64,000 nucleotides of DNA from Campylobacteraceae bacterium (GTDB lineage Bacteria; Campylobacterota; Campylobacteria; Campylobacterales; Arcobacteraceae): contig JABXII010000027.1 of the NCBI GenBank assembly GCA_013373175.1, positions 1-64,000 on the forward strand, given 5' to 3'. The notes beneath the pieces are model-generated. The model saw nothing but the letters and a program-made list of their open reading frames with translations, had not been told where the DNA came from and searched no databases. The translations under genes were made by a program, and so were the position numbers. Below are positions 1 to 8,919 of this stretch, piece by piece. How positions within the stretch are numbered: position 1 is the first letter of the stretch; each line of letters opens with the position of its first letter.

Positions 1-614
1 AAAATTGGCTCATCAATTTGCACTATAACTTCATCATCAAGTTTTGAAATCTCTTTTAGAAGCTCTTCATAAATAGGTAAAATTTTAGAATGAAGTTCGT
101 ATGTATCACCTCTATCAACTCTCTTTGAAAGACCTAAAAATGTAATTGGCCCAATAAGATTGATTTTTGTTTTTACACCATATTCTTTAGCCTCTTTATA
201 TTCATTTATTATTTTTGAAGCATTTAATTTGTATTCATCTTCTAATGAGAGTTCAGGAACTATATAGTGATAGTTTGTATTAAACCATTTTGTCATTTCC
301 ATTGCTACACTATCTTTATTTCCTCTTGCCATAGAGAAATATAGTTCTTCATTTTCTAAGTTTTTGAATCTCTTTGGAATAGCATTTAATAAAACGCAAG
401 TATCTAAGACATTGTCATAAAATGAAAAATCATTTGATGAAATATATTTTATTCCTGCATCTTTTTGGTATTTCCAGTGTCTTTTTCTTAAAACACTTGC
501 AACTTCTTCAACTTCTTTAAACGAACAATTTTTTGACCAATATTTTTCTAATATTTTTTTTAATTCTCTTTGTTCTCCAATTCTTGGAAAACCTATTACA
601 TATGATTTTGACAT
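1..614 (-). CDS. metE: Cobalamin-independent methionine synthase, N-terminal part (cut by window edge)
   Basis: Reading back from an ATG at 614, the frame is open to the window edge and gives about 204 residues starting MSKSYVIGFPRIGEQRELKK. The start IGFPRIG followed by a W-kinase-like helix region is typical of the N-terminal half of MetE, which moves a methyl group from 5-methyltetrahydrofolate-triglutamate to homocysteine without B12. The catalytic zinc-binding C-terminal half would lie beyond the window. An AAGG ribosome binding site sits about 10 bases upstream. The 103-base gap before it holds several small hairpins (listed separately), which may be a regulatory leader. The family call rests on recognisable N-terminal sequence only. 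Confidence 0.85.
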   Translation of the reverse strand, partial: MSKSYVIGFPRIGEQRELKKILEKYWSKNCSFKEVEEVASVLRKRHWKYQKDAGIKYISSNDFSFYDNVLDTCVLLNAIPKRFKNLENEELYFSMARGNKDSVAMEMTKWFNTNYHYIVPELSLEDEYKLNASKIINEYKEAKEYGVKTKINLIGPITFLGLSKRVDRGDTYELHSKILPIYEELLKEISKLDDEVIVQIDEPI

Positions 615-637
615 TATTTTTAACCTTAAAAATTTTG

Positions 638-676
638 CACCAGTTATGGTGTCTAAATATCTATCTGCTTTTGCAG
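638..676 (-). promoter_or_regulatory. Two small hairpins in the metE leader
   Basis: Read toward metE, the leader contains CTGC-AAAA-GCAG (676-665) and then CACCA-TAAC-TGGTG (651-638). The second is followed by CAAAATTTTT and the AAGG ribosome binding site. A stem followed by T residues close to the start could be an attenuator or an RBS-occluding element. I do not recognise a known riboswitch class (no B12 box). Function is inferred only from structure and position. Confidence 0.35.
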
Positions 677-684
677 TAACAATA

Positions 685-705
685 AAGATAATTATTGATT
701 ATCTT
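685..705 (-). terminator. Hairpin after the Cys-rich gene
   Basis: The arms AAGATAAT and ATTATCTT form a perfect 8-bp inverted repeat with a 5-base loop, starting 13 bases after the stop of the small gene at 718-1083. On the minus strand it is followed by TATTGTTA. It could terminate that gene or be the first of three hairpins leading into metE. Confidence 0.4.
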
Positions 706-717
706 CGTGCGTAAAAT

Positions 718-1083
718 TTAAATAGTATGGTTTATGATATTTAGAATATGTAATGGAGGATGTACCCCTGTTCGTCTAAATGCAAAGAACTTGCAATAAA
801 AAGGGCAGCGAGGTATGAATTTGAAAAGAGAGACTGCTAATTTTGTTTTTCTTTTAAAAAAACAATCACAGTGACAAGGTTTACTATTATTTATTTGTAA
901 ACATAAAGTGACTTCCTCAAGTGGAGGGTCATTTTCATCAAACTCATCATTTTCAGAAGATAGTTTTTTCTGTAATGTATGTTTAGCCTTTATTACAAGG
1001 TTTTGCAATTTTGTTTCAACAGTGTATGCTAAAATACTAGCAAATGTAAAGTAGTTTTTTCCAAAACCTTTAGGCGCTTTCAC
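718..1083 (-). CDS. Small Cys-rich hypothetical protein
   Basis: This is a 121-residue protein starting at GTG (1083), with a good AAGGAG ribosome binding site 9 bases upstream, which is the main reason to believe it. The middle is acidic (SSENDEFDENDPPLEE) and is followed by a cysteine cluster (KPCHCDCFFKRK, then PRCPFYCKFF), which could bind a metal. I do not recognise a family. The C-terminal residues (after about 100) look less protein-like, so the true end could differ if there is a frameshift. It lies in the same direction as metE, 103 bases upstream of it, and is divergent from trmD. Confidence 0.55.
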   Translation of the reverse strand: MKAPKGFGKNYFTFASILAYTVETKLQNLVIKAKHTLQKKLSSENDEFDENDPPLEEVTLCLQINNSKPCHCDCFFKRKTKLAVSLFKFIPRCPFYCKFFAFRRTGVHPPLHILNIINHTI

Positions 1084-1213
1084 TTTCGGTTTCTCCTTTC
1101 ATAAAATTAAAAGAGAAATTTATCAAATATAAGCTTAATGTTTATTACATTTAAAAAGTTAAGTAATTTAAATGAAATTAGGTTAATATTTCAAAAAATA
1201 TTTAAGGTCAGTT

Positions 1214-1903
1214 TTGAAATTTACTTTCGTAACTTTATTTCCTAATTTAATTGAGCCATATTTTTATGATTCAATATTAAAAAGGGCAATAGAATCAAAC
1301 TTTATATCTTATGAGTTTTATAATCCTAGAGATTTTACTACAAATAAACATTTAAAAGTTGATAAACAAATGATTGGTGGAGGTGCTGGAATGCTAATGA
1401 CTCCTCAACCACTTTTTGATTGTTTAGATGAAATTAAAAGAAAAAATCCTGAAGCTTATATTATATTTCCCCTTGCTGCTGCAAAACCTTTTAAACAAAA
1501 TGATGCAAAAAGATTAGCAAAAAAAGAGAACCTAGTTTTTGTTTCTGGACGATATGAAGGCATTGATGAGAGAGTTATTGAAAAGTATGCAAATGAAGTG
1601 TTTTCTATTGGAGAGTTTATTCTAACAGGAGGAGAGCTGCCATCTTTAGTTATGGCAGATGCAATTTCTAGAAATGTTCAAGGAGTTTTAGGAAATGCAG
1701 ATTCTTTAGTTGAAGAGAGTTATGAAAATAACCTTTTAGAAGCACCTTCTTTTACTAAACCTGAAAATTTTGAAAATTTAAGCGTCGTTAAAGAATTCTT
1801 AAAGGGAAACCATAGTAAAATTGCCACCTTAAAATATAACTTGGCTATGTGCAAGACAAAATACTTTAGACCAAGTTTAGTTACAAATAAAAAAACAAAA
1901 TAA
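1214..1903 (+). CDS. trmD: tRNA (guanine-37-N1)-methyltransferase
   Basis: TrmD methylates N1 of G37 next to the anticodon of a subset of tRNAs, using S-adenosylmethionine, and prevents +1 frameshifting. The 229-residue product has normal length and shows the knotted SPOUT-fold motifs [10 protein letters not shown] (about 54-63), [10 protein letters not shown] (about 113-122) and [13 protein letters not shown] (about 132-144). The start is TTG at 1214 with an AAGG site 6 bases upstream. It lies 54 bases before rplS, the usual trmD-rplS pairing, so the two are probably co-transcribed. The gap contains a strong GC-rich hairpin. Confidence 0.96.
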   Translation: MKFTFVTLFPNLIEPYFYDSILKRAIESNFISYEFYNPRDFTTNKHLKVDKQMIGGGAGMLMTPQPLFDCLDEIKRKNPEAYIIFPLAAAKPFKQNDAKRLAKKENLVFVSGRYEGIDERVIEKYANEVFSIGEFILTGGELPSLVMADAISRNVQGVLGNADSLVEESYENNLLEAPSFTKPENFENLSVVKEFLKGNHSKIATLKYNLAMCKTKYFRPSLVTNKKTK

Positions 1904-1908
1904 AAAGC

Positions 1909-1945
1909 GTGATACCCCGCGTCTTGCAAAGGCGGGCACTTTCAC
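1909..1945 (+). promoter_or_regulatory. GC-rich stem-loop leader of rplS
   Basis: In an AT-rich background this segment forms GTGA (1909-1912) paired with TCAC (1942-1945), and inside it CCCGC (1916-1920) paired with GCGGG (1932-1936). The two stems are separated by an asymmetric internal loop. It ends 12 bases before the rplS ATG, with no T tract after it, so it fits a ribosomal-protein autoregulatory leader better than a terminator. The function is inferred. Confidence 0.55.
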
Positions 1946-1957
1946 CAAAGGGAACAA

Positions 1958-2314
1958 ATGAAAAATAGATACATTGCAAGCTTTGAAGCAGCGCAAATTG
2001 CAGAAAAAGAAATTCCTCAGTTTAGAGCTGGAGATAATGTAAGACTTGGTGTTGAGATTAAAGAAGGTACTAAAACTAGAGTTCAAACATTTGAAGGTGT
2101 TGTAATTGCTAGACAAGGTAACGGTGTTGATGCAACATTTACTGTTAGAAAAATCGGAGCTAACTCTGTTGGTGTAGAAAGAATTTTCCCACTATACTCT
2201 GAGTCTTTAAAATCTTTTGAAGTAACAAGAAGAGGTAGAGTAAGAAGAGCTAAGTTACATTACCTTAGAGGACTTACTGGTAAAAAAGCTAAAATTAAAG
2301 AACTTAGAAAATAA
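1958..2314 (+). CDS. rplS: 50S ribosomal protein L19
   Basis: L19 sits at the 30S-50S interface of the ribosome. The 118-residue product has the usual length and shows the typical core: [49 protein letters not shown], and the basic end [20 protein letters not shown]. The start is ATG with AAAGGGA upstream. It follows trmD and ends shortly before a clear rho-independent terminator. Confidence 0.97.
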   Translation: MKNRYIASFEAAQIAEKEIPQFRAGDNVRLGVEIKEGTKTRVQTFEGVVIARQGNGVDATFTVRKIGANSVGVERIFPLYSESLKSFEVTRRGRVRRAKLHYLRGLTGKKAKIKELRK

Positions 2315-2324
2315 TTTTAGTAAA

Positions 2325-2350
2325 AAAACTAAGACTAAGGTCTTAGTTTT
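2325..2350 (+). terminator. Terminator after rplS
   Basis: The arms AAAACTAAGAC and GTCTTAGTTTT form a perfect 11-bp stem with a TAAG loop and a T-rich 3' arm, 10 bases after the rplS stop. This ends the trmD-rplS unit. Confidence 0.85.
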
Positions 2351-2485
2351 AACCTAATACAAAAATACTAATTCAATCTGCTTTATTTTCTAAAGCATCA
2401 CTCCTAACAAACTTTTTAAATATAAAATTAATTATCAATAAAATACAAAAGTAATTTTCGTCACTATTTCAATACTATTTTTTGT

Positions 2486-2491
2486 TATACT
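2486..2491 (+). promoter_or_regulatory. Possible -10 box of the chemoreceptor gene
   Basis: TATACT preceded by a T-rich run (TTTTTTGT), 28 bases before the ATG at 2520, fits the Campylobacterota sigma-70 pattern of a -10 hexamer without a conserved -35. The gap 2351-2519 otherwise shows nothing I recognise. Confidence 0.4.
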
Positions 2492-2519
2492 CAATGTAGT
2501 TTTTTTATAGGATAAACAG

Positions 2520-5195
2520 ATGAGAAATTTAACAATTAATACAAAGTTAATGATACTTATCATTGGAAGTTTATTTTTTCTTTCAATAGTAATGTTATCT
2601 ATTAGTACAAGTGAAAGTATTAAGCATTCTAAAAAAGAGAAGCTTACTCAATTAAAATCTATTGCTGAAGCAAAAAGGCAACATATTTCCCAATACTTTA
2701 ATACTATTGATGGTTTGATAGTTTCTACAGCAAACTCAGCTTCTACACAGGAGGCTTTTAAAAACTTTGTTAGAGGTTTTTATACAATATCTAGTCAGTC
2801 AAGTGCTGAGGTTGATATGGCTAAAGTTAAAGAAGAAATTATTAAGCATTATGATAAATTTTATTTAAATAAAATAAATTTTGAACTGCCAAATGTAGAA
2901 CCTAGAAAGCCTACTATAGAATATTTGCCAAAAGATGAGAACGGACTTTTAGCTCAATATATGTATATTGTAAAAAATGAAGCAGCAATTGGTGAAAAAA
3001 ATAAACTAAACCAATCTAATACTTTTTTTAATAACTATGCATTTGCCCACACAAGATTCCATGAAACTTTTAATACAATTTTAAATAAATTCTCTTTATA
3101 TGATATTTTCTTAGTTGATATGAATGGTGAAGTAATCTACAGTACCTTTAAAGAGAAAGATTATGCAACAAACTTGAAAACTGGACCTTATTCAAAAAGT
3201 GGCTTAGCTTCAGTTAATAAAAAAGCATATGGATTAAAAAAAGGTCAAGTTGCATTTTCAGATTTTGAACCATATGAACCAAGTTATAATACTCCAGCTT
3301 CATTTATAGCTACACCTGTTTTTAATAATCAAGATAGAAGAGTAGGAAATCTAATCATGCAGTTTCCTATCAATATAATTAATGGCATCATGAATTTTGG
3401 TGGTAAATATGAAAAATCAGGACTTGGGAAAACAGGAAATGCATATTTAGTTGGAAAAGATTATAAAATGAGAAATGACCATAGATTTCTAAAAAATATT
3501 GACAACCCTTATGTGAAAAGTTCTGGAACAACAATTGCAACATATGAAATTAAAACAAGCTCAACAAAAGCTGCATTAGAAAATAAAACCGGAGCTCATG
3601 TAATTGAAAATGAAAAAGGAGAAAAAGTTCTTAGTGCTTATACCGGATTTAAAATTTTTGATAATCAATGGGGAATTGTAGCAGAGCTTAATAATGATGA
3701 AGCATTAGAGGGTATTGTTAGATTAAATATGATTTTAGCTGCAATTTCAATCTCTATTTTAGTTGTTATTATAATCGTATCAATTCTTATTTTAAAAAGT
3801 TCTATTATCAACCCAATAAGAAAATTTGAAAATGGACTTATGTCATTTTTCAGATATTTAAACAATGAAACAAAAGAAGTTATTTATTTAGATGATTCAA
3901 AACAAGATGAGATAGGAAAGATGTCAAAGGTTGTTAATGAAAATATTCATAAGATAAAAGATGAACTTGAAAAAGATAGAGAGCTTATAAGTGAAACTGT
4001 AAATGTGTTATCTGAATTTGAAAGAGGAGACTTATCCAAAAGAATAACTTTAAATTGTACAAACCCTTCATTAAATGAGTTAAAAGACGTAATAAACAAT
4101 ATGGGAGTTCATTTAGAAGCAAATATTAAAAATATCTTGAAGGTATTAGAAACTTATTCAAGTTATAATTATATGCAAAAAGTTGATTCGCAAGGATTAA
4201 AAAAACATCTTCTTGAATTAGCAAATGGAGTAAACTCTTTAGGAACTTCAATTACAGAAATGTTAGTTGAAAATAAGACTTATGGAATGCAGTTAGATTA
4301 TAGTTCTGATGTTTTATTAGATAGTGTTAAAGTTTTAACAAACAATTCAAATGATGCTGCAGCTTCAATTGAAGAAACTTCTGCCTCAATAGAGCAGATA
4401 AATGGAAATCTAATCTCTAGTAATGAAAACGTTAAAAAAATGTCAAACTATGCACAAGAAGTAACTAATTCTGTAAAAGAAGGTCAAGAGTTAGCAAATA
4501 AAACTACTTTAGCAATGGATGAAATAAATACTCAAGTTAGTGCTATTAATGAAGCAATTACAGTAATTGATCAAATAGCTTTCCAAACAAATATTCTTTC
4601 ATTAAATGCTGCAGTTGAAGCTGCTACTGCTGGTGAAGCTGGAAAAGGCTTTACCGTTGTTGCAGGAGAAGTAAGAAATCTTGCAGCTAGAAGTGCAGAG
4701 GCTGCAAAAGAGATTAAAACATTAGTAGAAAATGCAAATTTAAAAGCCAATGAAGGTAAAAATATTGCAGATACTATGATTAATGGGTATTCTGTTTTAA
4801 GTGAAAATATAACTAATACAATAGAATTAATTGATGCTGTTTCTATTTCTTCAAAAGAACAACAAGAAGGTATTTCACAAATAAATGAAAGTATAACTAG
4901 GCTTGATAAACAAACACAAGAGAATGCTTCAATTGCACAAGATACAAATGAAGTTGCCCTTGAAACTGATGTAATATCAAAAACAATAGTTCAAAAAGCA
5001 AATGAAAAAGAGTTCAAAGGTAAAAACGATATAAAAATTGAAAAAACAAGTTCGAAATCTATTAATAAATCAAATGAAGAAACAAAAGAGATAATCAATC
5101 AAAAAGCTTCTCAAACTCAAAAGAAAAGAGAAGTTACAAAAGAGACTAAATTTACATCTAATACTAAAGACGATGATGAATGGGAAGCTTTTTAA
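2520..5195 (+). CDS. Methyl-accepting chemotaxis protein with C-terminal CheR-docking pentapeptide
   Basis: This is an 891-residue transmembrane chemoreceptor. The first membrane segment is at about 9-29. A long periplasmic sensor region at about 30-400 has the look of a double-Cache domain ([31 protein letters not shown]). The second membrane segment is at about 402-426, then a HAMP-like linker. The cytoplasmic signalling domain spans about 590-830, with the hairpin tip [18 protein letters not shown] at about 688-706. A polar linker of about 60 residues then leads to a terminal EWEAF, which fits the xWxxF motif that tethers CheR (and CheB) in E. coli Tsr and Tar. The start is ATG with AGGAT upstream. 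It is a single gene between two terminators. The ligand is unknown. Confidence 0.93.
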   Translation: MRNLTINTKLMILIIGSLFFLSIVMLSISTSESIKHSKKEKLTQLKSIAEAKRQHISQYFNTIDGLIVSTANSASTQEAFKNFVRGFYTISSQSSAEVDMAKVKEEIIKHYDKFYLNKINFELPNVEPRKPTIEYLPKDENGLLAQYMYIVKNEAAIGEKNKLNQSNTFFNNYAFAHTRFHETFNTILNKFSLYDIFLVDMNGEVIYSTFKEKDYATNLKTGPYSKSGLASVNKKAYGLKKGQVAFSDFEPYEPSYNTPASFIATPVFNNQDRRVGNLIMQFPINIINGIMNFGGKYEKSGLGKTGNAYLVGKDYKMRNDHRFLKNIDNPYVKSSGTTIATYEIKTSSTKAALENKTGAHVIENEKGEKVLSAYTGFKIFDNQWGIVAELNNDEALEGIVRLNMILAAISISILVVIIIVSILILKSSIINPIRKFENGLMSFFRYLNNETKEVIYLDDSKQDEIGKMSKVVNENIHKIKDELEKDRELISETVNVLSEFERGDLSKRITLNCTNPSLNELKDVINNMGVHLEANIKNILKVLETYSSYNYMQKVDSQGLKKHLLELANGVNSLGTSITEMLVENKTYGMQLDYSSDVLLDSVKVLTNNSNDAAASIEETSASIEQINGNLISSNENVKKMSNYAQEVTNSVKEGQELANKTTLAMDEINTQVSAINEAITVIDQIAFQTNILSLNAAVEAATAGEAGKGFTVVAGEVRNLAARSAEAAKEIKTLVENANLKANEGKNIADTMINGYSVLSENITNTIELIDAVSISSKEQQEGISQINESITRLDKQTQENASIAQDTNEVALETDVISKTIVQKANEKEFKGKNDIKIEKTSSKSINKSNEETKEIINQKASQTQKKREVTKETKFTSNTKDDDEWEAF

Positions 5196-5201
5196 TCTTA
5201 T

Positions 5202-5233
5202 AAAAAGAGAGTATAAATCTTACTCTCTTTTTT
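5202..5233 (+). terminator. Terminator after the chemoreceptor
   Basis: AAAAAGAGAGT pairs with ACTCTCTTTTTT around a 9-base loop and ends in a run of six T, 7 bases after the stop codon. This is a classic rho-independent terminator. Confidence 0.88.
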
Positions 5234-5277
5234 AACTATATTTTTGTTAAACTCACCAAAAAATTTAAAGGTACTTG

Positions 5278-5877
5278 ATGCTACATGATATTGTAAGTTT
5301 TGTTGTTGAGCTTGTAGGAGACTTGGGCTATATTGGAATATTTATTATGATGTTTTTAGAAAGTTCTTTTTTCCCTTTTCCAAGTGAAGTGGTGATGATT
5401 CCAGCAGGCTACTTAGTTTACAATGGCGAAATGAATATGTTTGCAGCAATTTTTGCAGGTATAGCAGGTAGTTTAGCAGGAGCCTTATTTAACTATTTTC
5501 TAGCAATAAAATATGGAAGAGCTTTTTTAATTAGATATGGGAAATACTTTTTTATTAGTGCAGAAACTATTTTAAAAGTAGAGCTTTTCTTTAAAGACCA
5601 TGGACACATCTCAACCTTTTCAGGTAGACTTATTCCTGCTGTAAGACAATATATCTCTTTTCCTGCTGGATTAGCAAGAATGAATCTTTTGACATTTTCT
5701 ATTTATACAAGTTTAGGTGCAGGTATTTGGGTTGTGATTTTAACTATGCTTGGGTACTTCATTGGTGGAAATGAAGCGTTAATCAAAGAGTATTTAAGAT
5801 ATATTATTATTGCAATTTTAATAGGACTTTCAATAATGGCTTATTGGTATTATAAAAGAAGAAAAATAAAAATATAA
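5278..5877 (+). CDS. DedA family inner-membrane protein
   Basis: DedA/VTT-domain proteins are multi-spanning membrane proteins linked to lipid-carrier flipping and membrane homeostasis. The product is about 199 residues and shows the family signatures [19 protein letters not shown] (about 27-45) and [18 protein letters not shown] (about 117-134), with several hydrophobic helices. A TTG lies one codon upstream, but I chose the ATG at 5278 because the AAAGG site is then 6 bases away. It is followed after 11 bases by an unknown membrane protein, so the two are probably co-transcribed. Confidence 0.9.
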   Translation: MLHDIVSFVVELVGDLGYIGIFIMMFLESSFFPFPSEVVMIPAGYLVYNGEMNMFAAIFAGIAGSLAGALFNYFLAIKYGRAFLIRYGKYFFISAETILKVELFFKDHGHISTFSGRLIPAVRQYISFPAGLARMNLLTFSIYTSLGAGIWVVILTMLGYFIGGNEALIKEYLRYIIIAILIGLSIMAYWYYKRRKIKI

Positions 5878-5888
5878 AAGGCTTTAGG

Positions 5889-6719
5889 ATGAAAAGCTTT
5901 ATTACTAAAAATTGGAATAAACTTTTATTATCTATTTTTACAATAGTTGCAGTTTTAGTTGCCATAACTTTTTCTATTGATACAACAGCAAAAGCTTTGG
6001 TTGATGACTCTTTTTCTCAAGCAATTATAGTCTTTGGAAGTGCAAAAGCTTTAAATGCAGTTATTTCACTAGCCCAAGGTACAGAATTATCTTTACCATT
6101 TTTTGTAGTTGCTATTGGAGAAGTATTAGACCCTGTAAATGATTTAGTTGAGCAGTTTTCTCTTGTAATGCTTGCTAGTATGACATCATTAGGAATTCAA
6201 AAAATCTTTTTAAACTTTGTAACTAATGAAATATATAACTATCTTCTATTTGCATTAGTAATTGTTTTTAATCTTTGGTTGTATAAAAGATTTAGAAATG
6301 ATGATAAATTAAGAGATATCTTTTTTAAAGTGGTATTTGTCCTACTTTTTTTACGTTTTGCAATTCCTATGATTTCTTATGTAAATGATATTTCATATAA
6401 CTACTTTGTAAAAGAAGAATATAATATAGAAAGACTTAATGAAAATATTGTAAAAGTTAAAGAAGATGTTAGTAAGGTTAATCAAGAGACTTTACAAACA
6501 AAAAAACAAAGTTCTTTCTTTGATAAGATAGTTGAAAAATTTGATACTGAATATTATAGTAAAAAGATTGAAGAGTACACTAAAGCAGTTGATAATTCAA
6601 GTGAATATATTATAGATTTGATTATTGTTTTTATTTTTCAAACTATATTTTTGCCTATTTTATTTTTATTTATTTTATATTGGTTTATAAAATCTATTTT
6701 TAATATGAAGAAGGCCTAG
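5889..6719 (+). CDS. Hypothetical multi-spanning membrane protein
   Basis: This is a 276-residue protein I cannot assign. Hydrophobic segments are visible at about 12-32, 85-105, 113-130, 143-163 and 243-268. Between the last two is a charged, coiled-coil-prone stretch (about 175-240) that may face the periplasm or cytoplasm. The N-terminus (MKSFITKNWNKLLLSIFTI) resembles a signal anchor. It follows the DedA gene closely in the same direction and ends against the convergent yjjB-like gene, with a palindromic terminator embedded in its last codons. Confidence 0.75.
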   Translation: MKSFITKNWNKLLLSIFTIVAVLVAITFSIDTTAKALVDDSFSQAIIVFGSAKALNAVISLAQGTELSLPFFVVAIGEVLDPVNDLVEQFSLVMLASMTSLGIQKIFLNFVTNEIYNYLLFALVIVFNLWLYKRFRNDDKLRDIFFKVVFVLLFLRFAIPMISYVNDISYNYFVKEEYNIERLNENIVKVKEDVSKVNQETLQTKKQSSFFDKIVEKFDTEYYSKKIEEYTKAVDNSSEYIIDLIIVFIFQTIFLPILFLFILYWFIKSIFNMKKA

Positions 6720-6738
6720 TTATTTAAATAATAGGCCT
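6712..6738. terminator. Bidirectional terminator inside convergent gene ends
   Basis: AGGCCTA (6712-6718) pairs with TAGGCCT (6732-6738), and the interior TTATTT/AAATAA extends the stem with one bulged G. It overlaps the last codons of both the gene ending at 6719 and the convergent gene ending at 6724. Confidence 0.65.
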
Positions 6739-7194
6739 ATTATATCTCATAAATACAAGTGATGGAATAGCTAATCCAAAACCAATCCCACTTAAAATAA
6801 TAACTGCTTTTAATCCATTATCTATAAACAAAGTAATTAGCTCAGGAGACACTCCTTGAGCATTCATTTGAAGTAAGTTTATAATAGCAGTAAAAGCATA
6901 TGTTCCTGGAAGTAGGGGAATAATAGAAGCAATAGTATAAACAGGTCTTGGAACTATATATTTTCTAGACCAATATAAAGCTATTACTCCAATCAAAGTT
7001 GATGCTAAAAAAGTAGCAAGTTCAATTGGTATATTTAAATGCATAAGAGCATATCTTGTAGTATAACCAACAGCTCCACCAATTGCACAATATACTAAGG
7101 CGTTTCTTGGTACATTAAAAACCATTGCAAAACCAACAGCAGGAATTGCTGAAAAAATTGCATTTAGAAGATATTGTATTATTAAACTATCCAT
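6724..7194 (-). CDS. yjjB: Threonine/serine exporter family, ThrE_2/YjjB half
   Basis: This is a small membrane protein of 156 residues with about four to five hydrophobic helices, matching the C-terminal (DUF3815/ThrE_2) half of the ThrE family. In E. coli, YjjP and YjjB together export succinate. In other bacteria a fused ThrE exports threonine and serine. I chose the ATG at 7194 rather than a TTG at 7200 because it forms a TAATG stop-start overlap with the upstream yjjP-like gene, a sign of translational coupling. The substrate cannot be told from sequence. Confidence 0.85.
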   Translation of the reverse strand: MDSLIIQYLLNAIFSAIPAVGFAMVFNVPRNALVYCAIGGAVGYTTRYALMHLNIPIELATFLASTLIGVIALYWSRKYIVPRPVYTIASIIPLLPGTYAFTAIINLLQMNAQGVSPELITLFIDNGLKAVIILSGIGFGLAIPSLVFMRYNRPII

Positions 7195-7973
7195 TACCAA
7201 CCTCTCATGCTAAGAAGTGCAAAAGCTAGAATTATACCTATAGAAGTAGCAATACTAAGTAAAAGTGCCTGCATCCAACGACCCCAACCCATAGACAAAT
7301 AGCCTTTTACTGCATCTAGAACTGAGTTTACAAATGGAAAACCAGGTGCAAGTAAAATTATACTTGAAGTCATAACAATATTTGGGGTGGAACTTAATTC
7401 AAATATTTGTGAAGTACTAGCTATAAGTGTTGCCACAAAAGCAGTGATTCCAAAGCTAATGATTAAGACAAACTGTTTTTTAGCAAGTACATGTCTTACA
7501 TACATAGCAACACTTGCAGCTAAAAAAGTGATTAAAAAACCATTTAAGTCTGCTCCATAAAGATATGAAAATGAAGCACATGATAGTCCCACCATAAAAA
7601 CCACTAGCCATCTATTATAGTGATTTGGCTTAATCTCTTTTATTGTATTAAAAACATAATCAACGTCTTTTTTATACTTTTCTACGTCTATACACATCTT
7701 TTGAACATCACAAACAATAGACATATTTATAGGTTTGTGGTGGGCTCTTCTTGTAGTAGTTACGGATTGTGTTTGATTATTGTTAAGTGTACTTAAAACA
7801 ATAGCTGAAGGAATTAGTGATACTTCAACAGAATCAACTCCTAAAGCTTTTCCTAGTCTTTGTGCTGTATCTTCAATAAGTTTGCTTTCTGCACCAAATT
7901 CGAGCATTAAAACGGCTGCTTTAATTATAGCTCTTGTAATTTTTGTTTGTTCTTCGTATGTAATATTATTCAT
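7194..7973 (-). CDS. yjjP: Threonine/serine exporter family, DUF1212/YjjP half
   Basis: The product has 259 residues. The N-terminal half (about 1-125) is soluble and carries the family motif ALMLEFGAESKLIEDTAQRLGKALG-like, here VLMLEFGAESKLIEDTAQ. The C-terminal half (about 125-255) has four to five membrane helices. It is the partner of the YjjB-like protein encoded immediately downstream (TAATG overlap). It overlaps the end of the upstream YjiK-like gene by 8 bases, so the three form one operon. No Shine-Dalgarno is obvious, consistent with coupling to the upstream gene. Confidence 0.87.
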   Translation of the reverse strand: MNNITYEEQTKITRAIIKAAVLMLEFGAESKLIEDTAQRLGKALGVDSVEVSLIPSAIVLSTLNNNQTQSVTTTRRAHHKPINMSIVCDVQKMCIDVEKYKKDVDYVFNTIKEIKPNHYNRWLVVFMVGLSCASFSYLYGADLNGFLITFLAASVAMYVRHVLAKKQFVLIISFGITAFVATLIASTSQIFELSSTPNIVMTSSIILLAPGFPFVNSVLDAVKGYLSMGWGRWMQALLLSIATSIGIILAFALLSMRGW

Positions 7974-8709
7974 CTATTTTTAGTTTTAAAATCTTTCCCT
8001 TATCATCTGCGATATAAAGATTACCTTTTTTATCAAAAGTTATCCCCTCTTGTGCATACTTTTTTGATAGCTTATACTCTTTAATTGTTTTTTTTGAATT
8101 TATATCATATTTAATTAACAAGTTGGCGTCATCACTTACTAAATATAAAAAGTCTTTATAAAAGCAAAGTCCTGCAATGTCTTTGTATCCGTGGTCTATT
8201 ATATCTTTTATTTTTAGTTTTTTCTTACTTTTATTGTCTAAAATAATTACAACTGAGGAATCCTCTTTTGGATATGGTTTATTAGATTGATTAGAAGCAT
8301 AAATTTTATCTTTATAAAGAGTTATACCCTCTATTCCATTTTTACCTTTTTTAAGTACCTTATTACCTTTATAAGAACCTTTTATTTTAATCTTTTTAAT
8401 TAGAGAAAAGTCTTTTTTATTTAAAAGTATAATTTCATCATTTTCTTCATTTGCAAGAAGAAGTATATTTTTCTTTTCATCTATAGCAATTCCCTCTAAA
8501 TCATAATCACCTAATTTTTTTTCTCTTTTAATTTTTCCTTTTAAAGATAGTTCATAGATAGTTCCTTCATCATTTACTACAAAAAGAGTATTTGATTTTT
8601 CACTGTAAACTATTCCTGAAGCTTCAGGAATTTTTGCTATTACCTTTTCTTTTGCAAATAGATTTATAGAAAATATAGTTACACTTAAGAGTAAGAAAAA
8701 AGTCTTCAT
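7966..8709 (-). CDS. Secreted SdiA-regulated/YjiK-like beta-propeller protein
   Basis: This 247-residue protein has a signal peptide (MKTFFLLLSVTIFSINLFA, cut near 19-20) and then short repeats of the type GIAIDEKKNILLLANEEN, GITLYKDKIYASNQSN, GLCFYKDFLYLVSDDAN and GITFDKKGNLYIADDKG. These match the blades of the SdiA-regulated (YjiK) propeller family. The function of the family is not settled, and some members are called esterase-like. It is the first gene of the operon with the YjjPB-like exporter and may act in the periplasm. The start is ATG with a weak ribosome binding site. Confidence 0.8.
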   Translation of the reverse strand: MKTFFLLLSVTIFSINLFAKEKVIAKIPEASGIVYSEKSNTLFVVNDEGTIYELSLKGKIKREKKLGDYDLEGIAIDEKKNILLLANEENDEIILLNKKDFSLIKKIKIKGSYKGNKVLKKGKNGIEGITLYKDKIYASNQSNKPYPKEDSSVVIILDNKSKKKLKIKDIIDHGYKDIAGLCFYKDFLYLVSDDANLLIKYDINSKKTIKEYKLSKKYAQEGITFDKKGNLYIADDKGKILKLKIDE

Positions 8710-8867
8710 TTGTATATTGCCTTATTTTTCGAAATTTTATACTAATTTTCATAACGAATGAATTAAACTTATTAAAATAGAATTTAACTGTTACCCTTAA
8801 TGAGTACCATAAATAAGGCTTTTGTATAATGTAATATTGCCTTAAGGTATGTTTTAGATATAAATAT

Positions 8868-8881
8868 TAGTATATATACTA
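8868..8881. promoter_or_regulatory. 14-bp palindrome before the small-protein pair
   Basis: TAGTATATATACTA is a perfect palindrome 38 bases upstream of the ATG at 8920, in the position expected of a promoter or operator. The gap 8710-8919 (210 bases) also holds several copies of TTGCCTTA-like sequence. I see no gene in it. Confidence 0.3.
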
Positions 8882-8919
8882 TAATAATAAAAAGATATTT
8901 TTATTTTTGGATTTTTATC

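Noticed and set aside
1909-1945. Terminator for trmD
   Set aside because: The hairpin is not followed by T residues and leads directly into the rplS ribosome site.
1720-2116. Minus-strand ORFs over trmD and rplS
   Set aside because: They lie opposite well-supported genes, are low in recognisable motifs and rich in F/K/L from reversed AT-rich codons; they are shadows.
7195-7200. TTG start of the YjjB-like gene at 7200
   Set aside because: The ATG at 7194 forms a TAATG overlap with the preceding stop, the more usual coupled arrangement.
8710-8919. Small RNA or tRNA gene in the gap
   Set aside because: No cloverleaf and no terminator are visible; only short repeats and a palindrome consistent with promoter elements.
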